From: Streptacidiphilus sp041262165
GTDB taxonomy: Bacteria > Actinomycetota > Actinomycetes > Streptomycetales > Streptomycetaceae
Direction of reading: 5' to 3'
NCBI RefSeq assembly: GCF_041262165.1
Contig: NZ_JBGCBY010000001.1
Coordinates: 310,001 to 374,000, forward strand
DNA: 64,000 nt
In this document: positions 7,920 through 15,955 of the stretch, one piece after another
How the letters are laid out: each line of letters opens with the position of its first letter
How positions within the stretch are numbered: the stretch's first letter is position 1
The notes under the pieces: model-generated
Database searches by the model: none
The model's input: the letters and a program-made list of their open reading frames with translations, nothing else
What the model was told of the DNA's origin: nothing
Translations under genes and position numbers: made by a program

Positions 7920-8084
7920 GTGGCCGCCACTGATGTCCGCCCGAAGATCACGCTGGCCTGCGTGGAGTGCAAGGAGCGGAACTACATCACCAAGAAGAAC
8001 CGGCGTAACGACCCGGACCGTCTTGAGATGAAGAAGCACTGCCCCCGTTGCAACGCGCACACCGCGCACCGCGAGACCCGCTGA
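7920..8084 (+). CDS. rpmG: 50S ribosomal protein L33
   Basis: A 54-aa L33 of the zinc-binding type, with paired CxxC motifs: Cys14 and Cys17 in CVEC, and Cys41 and Cys44 in CPRC. It reads MAATDVRPKITLACVECKER at the N terminus. GTG start with GAGGAAGG about eight bases upstream. It sits directly after tRNA-Met and before the dehydratase pair, a conserved actinobacterial arrangement. Confidence 0.96.
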   Translation: MAATDVRPKITLACVECKERNYITKKNRRNDPDRLEMKKHCPRCNAHTAHRETR

Positions 8085-8128
8085 GCTCTGCGTTCCCACG
8101 CAGGGCCGGTGTTCTCCACCAGGCCATA

Positions 8129-8166
8129 GGTGAAGGCCGTCCCCATTCGTGGGGGCGGCCTTCACC
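8129..8166 (+). terminator. Intrinsic terminator after rpmG
   Basis: 16-bp stem (8129-8144 with 8151-8166, one wobble) around ATTCGT. It separates rpmG from the dehydratase genes. Confidence 0.75.
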
Positions 8167-8275
8167 GCGTTCCCGGCCGCCCCCGGCCGTTCTCGCCCGC
8201 CGCCCTCCCCGCCTGTCGTGTCGTCCCTGCCCCCCGAAGCCCTTTCGAGTGCTTCTGACCAGTGAGGAGCTGCCC

Positions 8276-8728
8276 ATGCCGCTGGATCCCTCCTTCATCG
8301 GACGGACGTATCCGCCGACCACGCCGTACGAGGTCGGACGCGAGAAGATCCGCGAGTTCGCGGAGGCCGTCGGTGACGCCAATCCCGCGTACCTGGACGC
8401 CGATGCCGCCAAGGCGCTCGGCCACCCCGATGTGATCGCCCCGCCGACCTTCCCGTTTGTGATCACCTACCGCGCAGCGGCGCAGGTCGTGAACGATCCC
8501 GAGCTCGGCCTGGACTTCTCCCGGGTGGTCCACGGCGACCAGCGGTTCGTCTACTCCCGCCCGGTCCGGGCCGGAGACCGGCTCTCGGTCACCTGCGTCA
8601 TCGAATCGATCAAGTCGCTGGCCGGCAACGACGTCCTCTCGGTGCGTGGCGAGGTCCACGAGGAGAGCGGCGAGCACGTGGTGACCGCCCACATGATGCT
8701 GGTGGCCCGCGCCGCCGAGGGGGAGTGA
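8276..8728 (+). CDS. MaoC family dehydratase, N-terminal type (HadA-like)
   Basis: A 150-aa hot-dog fold protein of the MaoC dehydratase N-terminal (FAS1_DH-like) type. It reads like mycobacterial HadA: FIGRTYPPTTPYEVGREKIR, then the DANPAYLDADAA stretch and the APPTFPF motif. HadA partners HadB to dehydrate 3-hydroxyacyl-ACP; here the subunit probably lacks the catalytic Asp-His pair and stabilises the complex. GAGGAG lies about eight bases before the ATG. The next gene starts three bases after the stop. Confidence 0.85.
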   Translation: MPLDPSFIGRTYPPTTPYEVGREKIREFAEAVGDANPAYLDADAAKALGHPDVIAPPTFPFVITYRAAAQVVNDPELGLDFSRVVHGDQRFVYSRPVRAGDRLSVTCVIESIKSLAGNDVLSVRGEVHEESGEHVVTAHMMLVARAAEGE

Positions 8729-8730
8729 CT

Positions 8731-9159
8731 ATGTCCGCGAACGTGAACTACGACCAGGTCGAGGTCGGCGCCGAGCTTCCGGCCCAGTCCTTCCCGGTGA
8801 CTCGGGCCACGCTGGTCCAGTACGCCGGAGCCTCGGGCGACTTCAATCCGATCCACTGGAACGAGAGCTTCGCCACAGCGGTCGGACTCCCCGACGTGAT
8901 CGGCCACGGCATGTTCACCATGGCCGAGGCCATCCGGGTGGTCACCGACTGGCTCGGCGACCCGGGCGCGGTCGTGGAGTACGGCGTGCGGTTCACCAAG
9001 CCCGTCGTCGTTCCCAATGACGCCATCGGCGCGCTGATCGAGGTCTCCGCGAAGGTCGCAGCCAAGCTGGACGACCGCCGGGTGCGGGTGGACCTGGTGG
9101 CGACCAGCGCCGGGCAGAAGGTTCTGGGTATGGCCAAGGCCGTCGTGCAGCTCTCCTGA
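8731..9159 (+). CDS. MaoC family dehydratase (HadB-like)
   Basis: A 142-aa hot-dog dehydratase carrying the hydratase-2 motif D37-F-N-P-I-H42, the expected catalytic Asp and His, followed by GHGMFTMAEA. By analogy with HadAB it should act on 3-hydroxyacyl thioesters together with the preceding subunit. The ATG at 8731 is six bases after GGGGAG; a GTG at 8725 overlaps the previous stop and is less likely. Streptomycetes do not make mycolic acids, so the substrate probably differs from that of the mycobacterial enzyme. Confidence 0.88.
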   Translation: MSANVNYDQVEVGAELPAQSFPVTRATLVQYAGASGDFNPIHWNESFATAVGLPDVIGHGMFTMAEAIRVVTDWLGDPGAVVEYGVRFTKPVVVPNDAIGALIEVSAKVAAKLDDRRVRVDLVATSAGQKVLGMAKAVVQLS

Positions 9160-9243
9160 GCAGGCGACCAAACCGGTGCCCGGCGGCGGAGCTCGCAGCC
9201 GGGCACCGGACCGTCCGAAGTCGTCCTGGGTGGCCCCTTGACG

Positions 9244-9267
9244 AAGTTAGTAATCAACCACTAACTT
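9244..9267. promoter_or_regulatory. Operator-like inverted repeat before the TetR gene
   Basis: Perfect 8-bp arms AAGTTAGT (9244-9251) and ACTAACTT (9260-9267) with an 8-nt spacer, ending 7 bp before the TetR start codon. AT-rich against its surroundings. A related repeat precedes the transporter gene, so this is a likely autoregulatory operator. Confidence 0.75.
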
Positions 9268-9274
9268 TCTACTC

Positions 9275-9835
9275 ATGGCGAAGACGAGCATCAGGATGAG
9301 CGCGGAGGAGCGGCGCGAGAGCGTCATCCGAGCTTCCATGATCGAGTTTGCCCAGCGCGGCTACAACGGCACCTCCACTCAGGCCATCGCGACCCGGGTC
9401 GGCGTCTCGCAGCCGTATCTGTTCCGGCTGTTCCCCAGTAAGAGGGCCCTCTTCGAGGCCGCGGTGCGCCGCTGCATGGAGGAGGTCCGGGATGCCTTCC
9501 TCGAGGCGTCCGACGGCCTGGAGGGCGAGGCGGCGAGGGATGCCATGGGCCACGCCTACTTGGACCTGGTCGCCGACCGCAGCCGGCTGATGATGCAGAT
9601 GCAGATGTACGTCTCCACCGCCGCCGCCGAGGCGGCGGGGGAGGTCGAGGTGGGTGAGGCGGTACGGGAGCTGTGGACCGAACTCTGGGACTCGGTCACC
9701 GCCCGCGCCGGGATGAGCCCGGAGGAGGCGCGCGACTTCTTCGCGCAAGGAATGCTGATCAACGCAATGGTCGCCATGGGCTTCCCGCCGGAGCACCGCC
9801 TGTGGCAGGGGTTCAACTTCGAGGACGGTTGCTGA
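9275..9835 (+). CDS. TetR/AcrR family transcriptional regulator
   Basis: A 186-aa TetR-type repressor. The helix-turn-helix lies at about residues 32-53 (TSTQAIATRVGVSQPYLFRL) followed by the FPSKRALFEA helix; the rest is the ligand-binding domain. The ATG at 9275 has no clear ribosome site and lies just after the operator, so the transcript may have a very short leader. The neighbouring efflux gene and the paired operators suggest it represses itself and the transporter until a drug-like ligand binds. Confidence 0.92.
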   Translation: MAKTSIRMSAEERRESVIRASMIEFAQRGYNGTSTQAIATRVGVSQPYLFRLFPSKRALFEAAVRRCMEEVRDAFLEASDGLEGEAARDAMGHAYLDLVADRSRLMMQMQMYVSTAAAEAAGEVEVGEAVRELWTELWDSVTARAGMSPEEARDFFAQGMLINAMVAMGFPPEHRLWQGFNFEDGC

Positions 9836-9881
9836 TCGGTCCGCCCGGGCTGTTCGGCAGTGGCACTCCTATGCCCGCAAA

Positions 9882-9899
9882 AGTTATTGATCCATAACT
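9882..9899. promoter_or_regulatory. Operator-like inverted repeat before the MFS gene
   Basis: Arms AGTTAT (9882-9887) and ATAACT (9894-9899) with a 6-nt spacer. It shares the AGTTA/TAACT half-site with the 24-bp repeat before the TetR gene and lies 44 bp before the transporter start. Confidence 0.65.
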
Positions 9900-9943
9900 A
9901 ACCATGGTTCCCCCGTCGGGGGACTTCATCCAAGGGAACCGAC

Positions 9944-11368
9944 ATGCGTTCGAGAAACCCAGCAGTCTGGGCCTTCGTCATCACCAGCACCGCCGGATTC
10001 ATGGCAGCGCTCGACAACCTCGTCGTCACCACCGCCCTCCCCTCGATCCGTGCCCACCTCGGCGGCGGAATCACCGACCTCGAGTGGACCGTCAACGCCT
10101 ACACCCTCACCTTCGCCGTGCTGCTGATGCTCGGTGCCGCGCTCGGTGACCGCTTCGGCCGCCGCCGCGTGTTCATCATCGGCCTGGCTCTCTTCACCCT
10201 CTCCTCGCTCGGCGCCGCACTCGCCCCCGGTATCGGGGCGCTCATCGCCGCCCGGGCCGCCCAGGGGGTGGGGGCCGCGCTGCTCGCCCCGGTCAGTCTG
10301 ACCCTGCTCACCTCCGCCGTCCCAGCCGCCAAGCGCGGCCTGGCCTTCGGCGCCTGGGGTGCGGTGAACGGCATGGCCATCGCCATGGGACCGCTGATCG
10401 GCGGCACCATCGTCGAGCACCTCTCCTGGCAGTGGATCTTCGCCCTGAACGTTCCCATCGGTCTGGCCCTGCTGCCGCTCGCCCGGCTCCGCCTGACCGA
10501 GAGTCACGGACCGAACAGCCGCCTGGACATCCCCGGTACCGCCCTCGCCAGCGCGGGCCTCTTCGGAATCGTCTACGCCCTGATCCGCGGCAACTCCGAC
10601 GGGTGGACCAGCGGCACCGTCCTCACCGGGCTCGTCACCGGCGCGGCGCTGCTGGTCGGCTTCGTCGTCTGGGAGCTGCGAACGGGCGCCCCGCTGCTGC
10701 CCATGCGCCTCTTCCGCAACCGCGCCTTCGCCGCGGTCAACACGGCCTCGATGCTGATGTCCCTGGGCATGTTCGGGTCCATCTTCCTGCTGAGCCAGTT
10801 CCTGCAGAATGCCCAGGGCTACAGCCCGATGGAGGCCGGCGTCCGGATGCTGCCGTGGACGGCCATGCCCATGGTCGTCGCTCCCATCGCAGGGGCGCTG
10901 TCGGACCGGATCGGCGGACGGATCATCATCGCCACCGGCCTCGCCCTGCAGGCCGCCGGCCTGGTCTGGTTCGCCCTGATCGTGACCGCCCACGTGAGCT
11001 ACGGGGCGCAGATCCCCGCGCTGGTCCTGTCGGGCACCGGCATGGCGCTCTTCTTCGCCCCGGTCACCACGGTGCTGATGGGTTCGGTCAAGCCCGAGGA
11101 ACAGGGCATAGCGTCCGGCGCCAACAACGCCCTCCGCGAGATCGGCGGAGCCCTCGGGGTCGCCGTCCTCACCTCGGTCTTCACGGCCCACGGCGACTAC
11201 AGCAGTGCCCAGCGCTTCGCCGACGGACTGACGCCCGCGCTGTGGGTCGGCGCGGCGGCCATCGGCGCCGCGACCGTCGCCAGCCTGATCGTCCCCAGGT
11301 GGAAGCGAACCCGCGACGGCGCGGCGACCACCGCGGAGGTGGCCCCTTCGCTCTCCGCCGTCGCCTGA
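9944..11368 (+). CDS. MFS transporter, DHA2 (EmrB/QacA-like) drug efflux type
   Basis: A 474-aa polytopic membrane protein with a 14-helix DHA2 layout. Family motifs are visible: ALDNLVVTTALPSI in helix 1 (DHA2 motif D1), GDRFGRRR in loop 2-3 (motif A) and GLVSGPLIGG-like GMAIAMGPLIGG in helix 5. A late LSGTGMALFFAP helix follows. It should export hydrophobic drugs by proton antiport. AAGGGA precedes the ATG. It is transcribed after the TetR gene with a separate operator between them. Confidence 0.9.
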   Translation: MRSRNPAVWAFVITSTAGFMAALDNLVVTTALPSIRAHLGGGITDLEWTVNAYTLTFAVLLMLGAALGDRFGRRRVFIIGLALFTLSSLGAALAPGIGALIAARAAQGVGAALLAPVSLTLLTSAVPAAKRGLAFGAWGAVNGMAIAMGPLIGGTIVEHLSWQWIFALNVPIGLALLPLARLRLTESHGPNSRLDIPGTALASAGLFGIVYALIRGNSDGWTSGTVLTGLVTGAALLVGFVVWELRTGAPLLPMRLFRNRAFAAVNTASMLMSLGMFGSIFLLSQFLQNAQGYSPMEAGVRMLPWTAMPMVVAPIAGALSDRIGGRIIIATGLALQAAGLVWFALIVTAHVSYGAQIPALVLSGTGMALFFAPVTTVLMGSVKPEEQGIASGANNALREIGGALGVAVLTSVFTAHGDYSSAQRFADGLTPALWVGAAAIGAATVASLIVPRWKRTRDGAATTAEVAPSLSAVA

Positions 11369-11370
11369 CC

Positions 11371-11431
11371 GCACGCGTGTGCCCTGCTCACCCCCCACCG
11401 AACCAGGGGGACGAGCAGGGCACACGCGTGC
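11371..11431. terminator. Strong palindromic terminator between MFS and murB
   Basis: Perfect 19-bp inverted repeat (11371-11389 with 11413-11431). The loop contains a second possible CCCCC/GGGGG stem. No T tract. It begins two bases after the MFS stop and ends 20 bp before murB. Confidence 0.8.
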
Positions 11432-11450
11432 GCCCCCTTAGTCTTGGAGC

Positions 11451-12509
11451 GTGCAGGAACTCCAGGACGCCCCTCTCGCCCCGCTGACCACCTTCCGCCT
11501 CGGCGGACCCGCGCGCAGGCTGGTGACCGCCACCACTGACGCCGAGATCGTCGAGACCGTGCGGAGCGCGGACCGGTCCGGCGAGCCGCTGCTGATCATC
11601 GGCGGCGGCAGCAATCTGGTGATCGGTGACAAGGGCTTCGACGGCACCGCGCTGCATATCGCCACCCGCGGCTACACCCTCGACGGCACCAGGCTGGACG
11701 CAGCCGCCGGAGAGGTCTGGACGGACCTGGTCGGTGAGACGGTCCTGCGCCACGGACTCGCGGGGATCGAGTTCCTGGCCGGCATCCCGGGCTCCGTCGG
11801 GGCGACTCCCGTGCAGAACGTCGGCGCCTACGGCCAGGAGGTCGCCTCCAGCATCACGGAGGTCGTCGCGTACGACCGCAGGACCGAGCGGACGGTGACC
11901 CTGAGCAACGCCGACTGCGCCTTCTCCTACCGGCACAGCACCTTCAAGGCGGAACCCGACCGCTATGTGGTCCTGCACGTCCGCTTCGCACTCGAGGACG
12001 CTCAGGGCCGGTCCACCCCGGTCCGGTACGCCGAGACCGCCCAGCGGCTCGGCGTCGACCAGGGGCAGCCCGCGGACCTGCGGGAGGCGCGGGCGGCGGT
12101 CCTGGCGCTGCGGGCCGGCAAGGGCATGGTCCTGGACCCGGAGGACCACGACACCTGGTCGGCAGGCTCCTTCTTCACCAACCCGGTCCTCAGTGCCGAA
12201 CAGTTCGCTGCGTTCCTCGACCGGGTGCGCGACCGGCTCGGTCCCGAGGCCGTTCCTCCGGCCTTCCCGGCCGCCGACGGCAGCACCAAGACCTCGGCGG
12301 CGTGGCTGATCGACAGGTCGGGCTTCAGCAAGGGCTACGGCACCGGACCGGCACGTCTCTCCACCAAGCACACGCTGGCCCTCACCAATCGGGGCGGGGC
12401 CACCACCGACGACCTTCTCGCCCTCGCCCGCGACGTACGGGACGGCGTCCACGCCGCCTTCGGCGTGTGGCTCGTCAACGAGCCCGTGCTCGTCGGCGTC
12501 GAGCTCTGA
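11451..12509 (+). CDS. murB: UDP-N-acetylmuramate dehydrogenase
   Basis: A 352-aa FAD enzyme that reduces UDP-GlcNAc-enolpyruvate to UDP-MurNAc in cytoplasmic peptidoglycan precursor synthesis. Visible motifs: LIIGGGSNLVI for FAD binding, GIPGSVGATPVQNVGAYGQE, and AGSFFTNP with the catalytic Ser. The C-terminal NEPVLVGVEL supplies the conserved Glu. The GTG start has only a weak, very close GGAGC upstream but matches the usual beginning of the family (LTTFRLGGPA at residues 11-20). Confidence 0.96.
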   Translation: MQELQDAPLAPLTTFRLGGPARRLVTATTDAEIVETVRSADRSGEPLLIIGGGSNLVIGDKGFDGTALHIATRGYTLDGTRLDAAAGEVWTDLVGETVLRHGLAGIEFLAGIPGSVGATPVQNVGAYGQEVASSITEVVAYDRRTERTVTLSNADCAFSYRHSTFKAEPDRYVVLHVRFALEDAQGRSTPVRYAETAQRLGVDQGQPADLREARAAVLALRAGKGMVLDPEDHDTWSAGSFFTNPVLSAEQFAAFLDRVRDRLGPEAVPPAFPAADGSTKTSAAWLIDRSGFSKGYGTGPARLSTKHTLALTNRGGATTDDLLALARDVRDGVHAAFGVWLVNEPVLVGVEL

Positions 12510-12522
12510 CGGCCAGGCCGTA

Positions 12523-12547
12523 AGCCGGCTCTGCTGCAGAGCCGGCT
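12523..12547. terminator. Bidirectional terminator between murB and the deaminase gene
   Basis: Arms of 9 bp (12523-12531 with 12539-12547) around TGCTGCA; the repeat is a perfect 12-bp palindrome around one base. It lies between convergent genes. Confidence 0.75.
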
Positions 12548-12571
12548 CCAGCGCCGCGGAGCAGCGCAAGC

Positions 12572-13585
12572 TCAGCTGACCAGCCAGGCGTCGATCCCCG
12601 CGAGCAGCCGGGCTCGTACGTCCTCCGGCGCGCGCGAGCCGCGCACCGACTGCCGGGCCAGCTCTGCCAGTTCGGCATCGGTGAAGCCATGCACCTCACG
12701 CGCCAACTGATACTGCGCGGCCAGCCGGGAGCCGAACAGCAACGGGTCGTCCGCGCCCAACGCCAGCGGCACTCCTGCCTCGAACAGGGTGCGCAGCGGC
12801 ACGTCCTCCGGTTTCTCGTACACGCCCAGGGCGACGTTGGACGCCGGGCACACCTCGCACGTGATCTGACGGTCCGCCAGTCTCTGCATCAGGCGCGGAT
12901 CCTCGGCCGCCCGTACGCCGTGGCCGACCCGCCCCGCGCCCAGGTCGTCCACGCAGTCCCTGACACTGGTCGGCCCGGCCAGCTCGCCGCCGTGCGGAGC
13001 CGCGAGCAGCCCGCCCTCCCGGGCGATGGCGAAGGCCCGGTCGAAGTCCCGCGCCATCCCGCGCCGCTCGTCGTTGGACAGGCCGAAACCGACCACGCCC
13101 CGGTCCGCGTAGCGGACCGCCAGTCTGGCCAGCGTCCGCGCGTCCAGCGGGTGCTTCATCCGGTTCGCGGCGACCAGAACCCTGATCCCGACACCAGTCG
13201 CCCGGGAGGCGTCGTCGACCACGCTCAGGACCAGCTCCAGCGCGGGGATCAGCCCGCCCAGCCTGGGGGCGTAGGAGGTCGGATCGACCTGGATCTCCAG
13301 CCAGCCGCTGCCGTCCGCCCGCTCGTCCTCGGCGGCCTCGAGCACCAGTCGTCGGATGTCGTCCTCGTCGCGCAGCACCGATCGCGCCATGTCGTAGAGC
13401 CGCTGGAAGCGGAACCAGCCGCGTTCGTCGGTCGCCCGGAGCTTGGGCGGTTCGCCGGAGCTCAGTGCCTCGGGCAGGTGCACTCCGTGCTTGTCGGCGA
13501 GCTCCAGCAGCGTGGCGGGACGCATGGAGCCGGTGAAGTGCAGGTGCAGGTGCGCCTTGGGCAGGAGGCGGACATCACGTTCCAT
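12572..13585 (-). CDS. Adenosine deaminase family protein
   Basis: A 337-aa metal-dependent deaminase. The N-terminal PKAHLHLHFTGS gives the first zinc histidines, HGGE the next His and catalytic Glu, GHGVRA another conserved His, and GADDPLLFGS the Asp pair near the C terminus. Adenosine to inosine is the likely reaction, though some of these homologues act on adenine derivatives or N6-modified nucleosides. The ATG at 13585 fits the family length. The same neighbours, murB and the aminotransferase, occur in other streptomycetes. Confidence 0.88.
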   Translation of the reverse strand: MERDVRLLPKAHLHLHFTGSMRPATLLELADKHGVHLPEALSSGEPPKLRATDERGWFRFQRLYDMARSVLRDEDDIRRLVLEAAEDERADGSGWLEIQVDPTSYAPRLGGLIPALELVLSVVDDASRATGVGIRVLVAANRMKHPLDARTLARLAVRYADRGVVGFGLSNDERRGMARDFDRAFAIAREGGLLAAPHGGELAGPTSVRDCVDDLGAGRVGHGVRAAEDPRLMQRLADRQITCEVCPASNVALGVYEKPEDVPLRTLFEAGVPLALGADDPLLFGSRLAAQYQLAREVHGFTDAELAELARQSVRGSRAPEDVRARLLAGIDAWLVS

Positions 13586-13741
13586 CCGCAGATCTTCGCG
13601 TATTCAGCCTGATGGGGGAAAACTACGAGGTCAAGACCCTCGATCGAGTGAACCGGACGCTCGGAACCGCTCCGCGGAAAGGCCTGCCGCCCCGGCCGGA
13701 GCCGGGACAGCGGGCCTGATCCAAGCCTGGCCGGCCGTGCG

Positions 13742-14989
13742 TCAGTCCTGCGCCTCGCCGAGCAGCTTCTGCAGCCGCGAGACACCTTCGGCCAGGTCCT
13801 CGTCCCCCAGCGCGTAGGACAGCCGCAGATACCCGGGCGTCCCGAACGCCTCGCCCGGCACGACCGCCACCTCGGCCTCGTCCAGGATCAGCGAGGCCAG
13901 CTCCGCCGAGGTCTGCGGGCGCTTGCCCCGGATCTCCTTGCCCAGCAGCTCCTTCACCGAGGGGTACGCGTAGAACGCGCCCTCCGGCTCCGGGCAAACC
14001 ACGCCGGGGATCTCGTTCAGCATCCGCACGATGGTGCGCCGACGCCGGTCGAACGCGACCCGCATCTCGTGCACCGCCGCCAGGTCGCCCGACACCGCTG
14101 CCAGCGCCGCCACCTGCGCGACGTTGCTGACGTTGGACGTCGCGTGCGACTGCAGGTTCGTCGCCGCCTTGATCACGTCCTGCGGGCCGATCACCCACCC
14201 GACGCGCCACCCGGTCATCGCGTACGTCTTCGCCACGCCGTTGACGACGATGCACTTGCCGACCAGCTCCGGCACGGCCACGGGCAGCGACACGAACTCC
14301 GCGTCCCCGTACACCAGGTGCTCGTAGATCTCGTCAGTCAGCACCCACAGCCCGTGCTCGGCCGCCCAGCGGCCGACGGCCTCGACCTCGGCGCGGGTGT
14401 AGACGGCGCCGGTCGGGTTGGAGGGCGAGACGAACAGCAGCACCTTGGTCTGCTCGGTGCGTGCGGCCTCCAACTGCTCCACCGAGACCTTGTAGCCGAT
14501 GGTCTCGTCGGCCACGACCTCGACCGCGACACCGCCCGCGAGCTGGATCGACTCGGGGTAGGTGGTCCAGTACGGAGCGGGGACGATGACCTCGTCGCCC
14601 GGGTCGAGGATCGCGGCGAAGGCCTCGTAGATGGCCTGCTTGCCACCGTTGGTCACCAGCACCTGGGAGGCGTCGACGGCCCAGCCGGAGTCCCGCAGCG
14701 TCTTCGCCGCGATGGCCGCCTTCAGCTCGGGGAGCCCGCCCGCAGGCGTGTAGCGGTGGTTCTTGGGGTCGCGGCAGGCGGCGACGGCCGCGTCCACGAT
14801 GTAGTCGGGCGTCGGGAAGTCGGGCTCGCCGGCGCCGAAGCCGATCACCGGACGCCCGGCGGCCTTGAGGGCCTTGGCCTTTGCGTCGACGGCGAGGGTC
14901 GCGGACTCCGCGATCGCGCCGATGCGGGCTGAGACCCGACGGTCGGCGGGACGGATGCTGGTGTCAGGGGTGGGGGAGGCAGCGCTCAT
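13742..14989 (-). CDS. aspC: Aspartate aminotransferase-like PLP-dependent enzyme (class I/II)
   Basis: A 415-aa aminotransferase, Iγ-type. Visible: the GFGAGEPDFPTPDYI substrate segment, TNGGKQAIYE, SPSNPTGAVYT, DEIYEHLVY, and the PLP lysine in NGVAKTYAMTGWRVGW; the C terminus has LRLSYALG with the carboxylate-binding Arg. Expected reaction is aspartate plus 2-oxoglutarate to oxaloacetate plus glutamate. The ATG at 14989 was chosen because an N-terminal MSAA extension before RRVSARIGAI is usual in streptomycete homologues; further upstream sequence is arginine-rich and implausible. Confidence 0.92.
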   Translation of the reverse strand: MSAASPTPDTSIRPADRRVSARIGAIAESATLAVDAKAKALKAAGRPVIGFGAGEPDFPTPDYIVDAAVAACRDPKNHRYTPAGGLPELKAAIAAKTLRDSGWAVDASQVLVTNGGKQAIYEAFAAILDPGDEVIVPAPYWTTYPESIQLAGGVAVEVVADETIGYKVSVEQLEAARTEQTKVLLFVSPSNPTGAVYTRAEVEAVGRWAAEHGLWVLTDEIYEHLVYGDAEFVSLPVAVPELVGKCIVVNGVAKTYAMTGWRVGWVIGPQDVIKAATNLQSHATSNVSNVAQVAALAAVSGDLAAVHEMRVAFDRRRRTIVRMLNEIPGVVCPEPEGAFYAYPSVKELLGKEIRGKRPQTSAELASLILDEAEVAVVPGEAFGTPGYLRLSYALGDEDLAEGVSRLQKLLGEAQD

Positions 14990-15245
14990 ACCTGCATCGT
15001 CCCAGACGCCACCCCGGTCGGGCATCGTTGTTTCACTGCTCGAACGCCCTACCGCCCGGTCACCGCCCGGACCTTCGAGGGGGAGCCGCAGATCAGAGAG
15101 CATCCAACTCATTCGACCAATCACGGTTCCACCCCCTACACTCAACCCTCGATGGACCCGGCCGACGGCTCGGGGCCTGCGCACACCGCGCAGTCACCCG
15201 GATGCGGTAGGTTGGGGCACGCGAATCCGGCCCGCCCGGATTCAA

Positions 15246-15318
15246 AGGGTCGTAGCTCAATTGGTAGAGCACCGGTCTCCAAAACCGGCGGTTGGGGGTT
15301 CAAGTCCCTCCGGCCCTG
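15246..15318 (+). tRNA. tRNA-Trp (CCA)
   Basis: 73-nt tRNA. Acceptor AGGGTCG pairs with CGGCCCT (one T-G), discriminator G at 15318. Anticodon stem CCGGT/ACCGG encloses CTCCAAA, anticodon CCA at 15279-15281. CCA tail not encoded. Placed just before secE, as in other actinobacteria. Confidence 0.96.
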
Positions 15319-15425
15319 CTGTCCGCTCTGTTGCCATCACGGAACAGGCGGTACCCTCAGCAGTGCATTTACGAGCTCGCAACATTGCGAGTCTCGACAG
15401 GTACCCGATTTCAGGTGAGGGACGA

Positions 15426-15758
15426 GTGACGGAGACCGTGGGCTCCACCGCGACACCTGATCGTGGTAACGCGGAGGACGAACAGGGCGAGGCCCTGTCG
15501 CGCCGCGACCGCAAGCGCGCCAACAAGGCGGCTGGCAAGGACGGCAAGAAGAAGCGCGGCGACCGGCCGAACATCTTCGCCCGTACTGCCCTTTTCTACC
15601 GGCAGATCATCGCCGAGCTGCGCAAGGTCGTGTGGCCCAGCCGCAACGACCTGACCACGTACACGACGGTCGTGATCGTCTTCGTCGTGGTGATCATGGC
15701 ACTGGTCTACGGTCTGGACACGGGCTTCTCCCAGCTCGCCAAGGTCGTCTTCGGCTGA
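15426..15758 (+). CDS. secE: Preprotein translocase subunit SecE
   Basis: A 110-aa single-span SecE. A charged cytoplasmic N terminus (RRDRKRANKAAGKDGKKKRG) leads to the conserved amphipathic segment ELRKVVWPSRNDL and one transmembrane helix (TTVVIVFVVVIMALVYGLD). SecE clamps SecY in the Sec translocon. GTG start with GAGGGACGA upstream; the longer open frame reads through tRNA-Trp and is rejected. It precedes nusG by 197 bp. Confidence 0.97.
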   Translation: MTETVGSTATPDRGNAEDEQGEALSRRDRKRANKAAGKDGKKKRGDRPNIFARTALFYRQIIAELRKVVWPSRNDLTTYTTVVIVFVVVIMALVYGLDTGFSQLAKVVFG

Positions 15759-15955
15759 CGCCGGCACCTCCGCAGAATCTCTCGGTGCAGCGCCCCGCGT
15801 TGTGCCGCACCTTCGCGGGACAATACTGTCCGGGCGCTCCGCTACCGTTGTGTCGGTATCGTTGAGTATCCGAGCCGTCCGCAGCCAAGCCCTGCTTCTC
15901 CCTGTGGACGGTCCGGAACCGTCCCACCTTTCATCTCCAGGAAGAAGCAGCCAAC

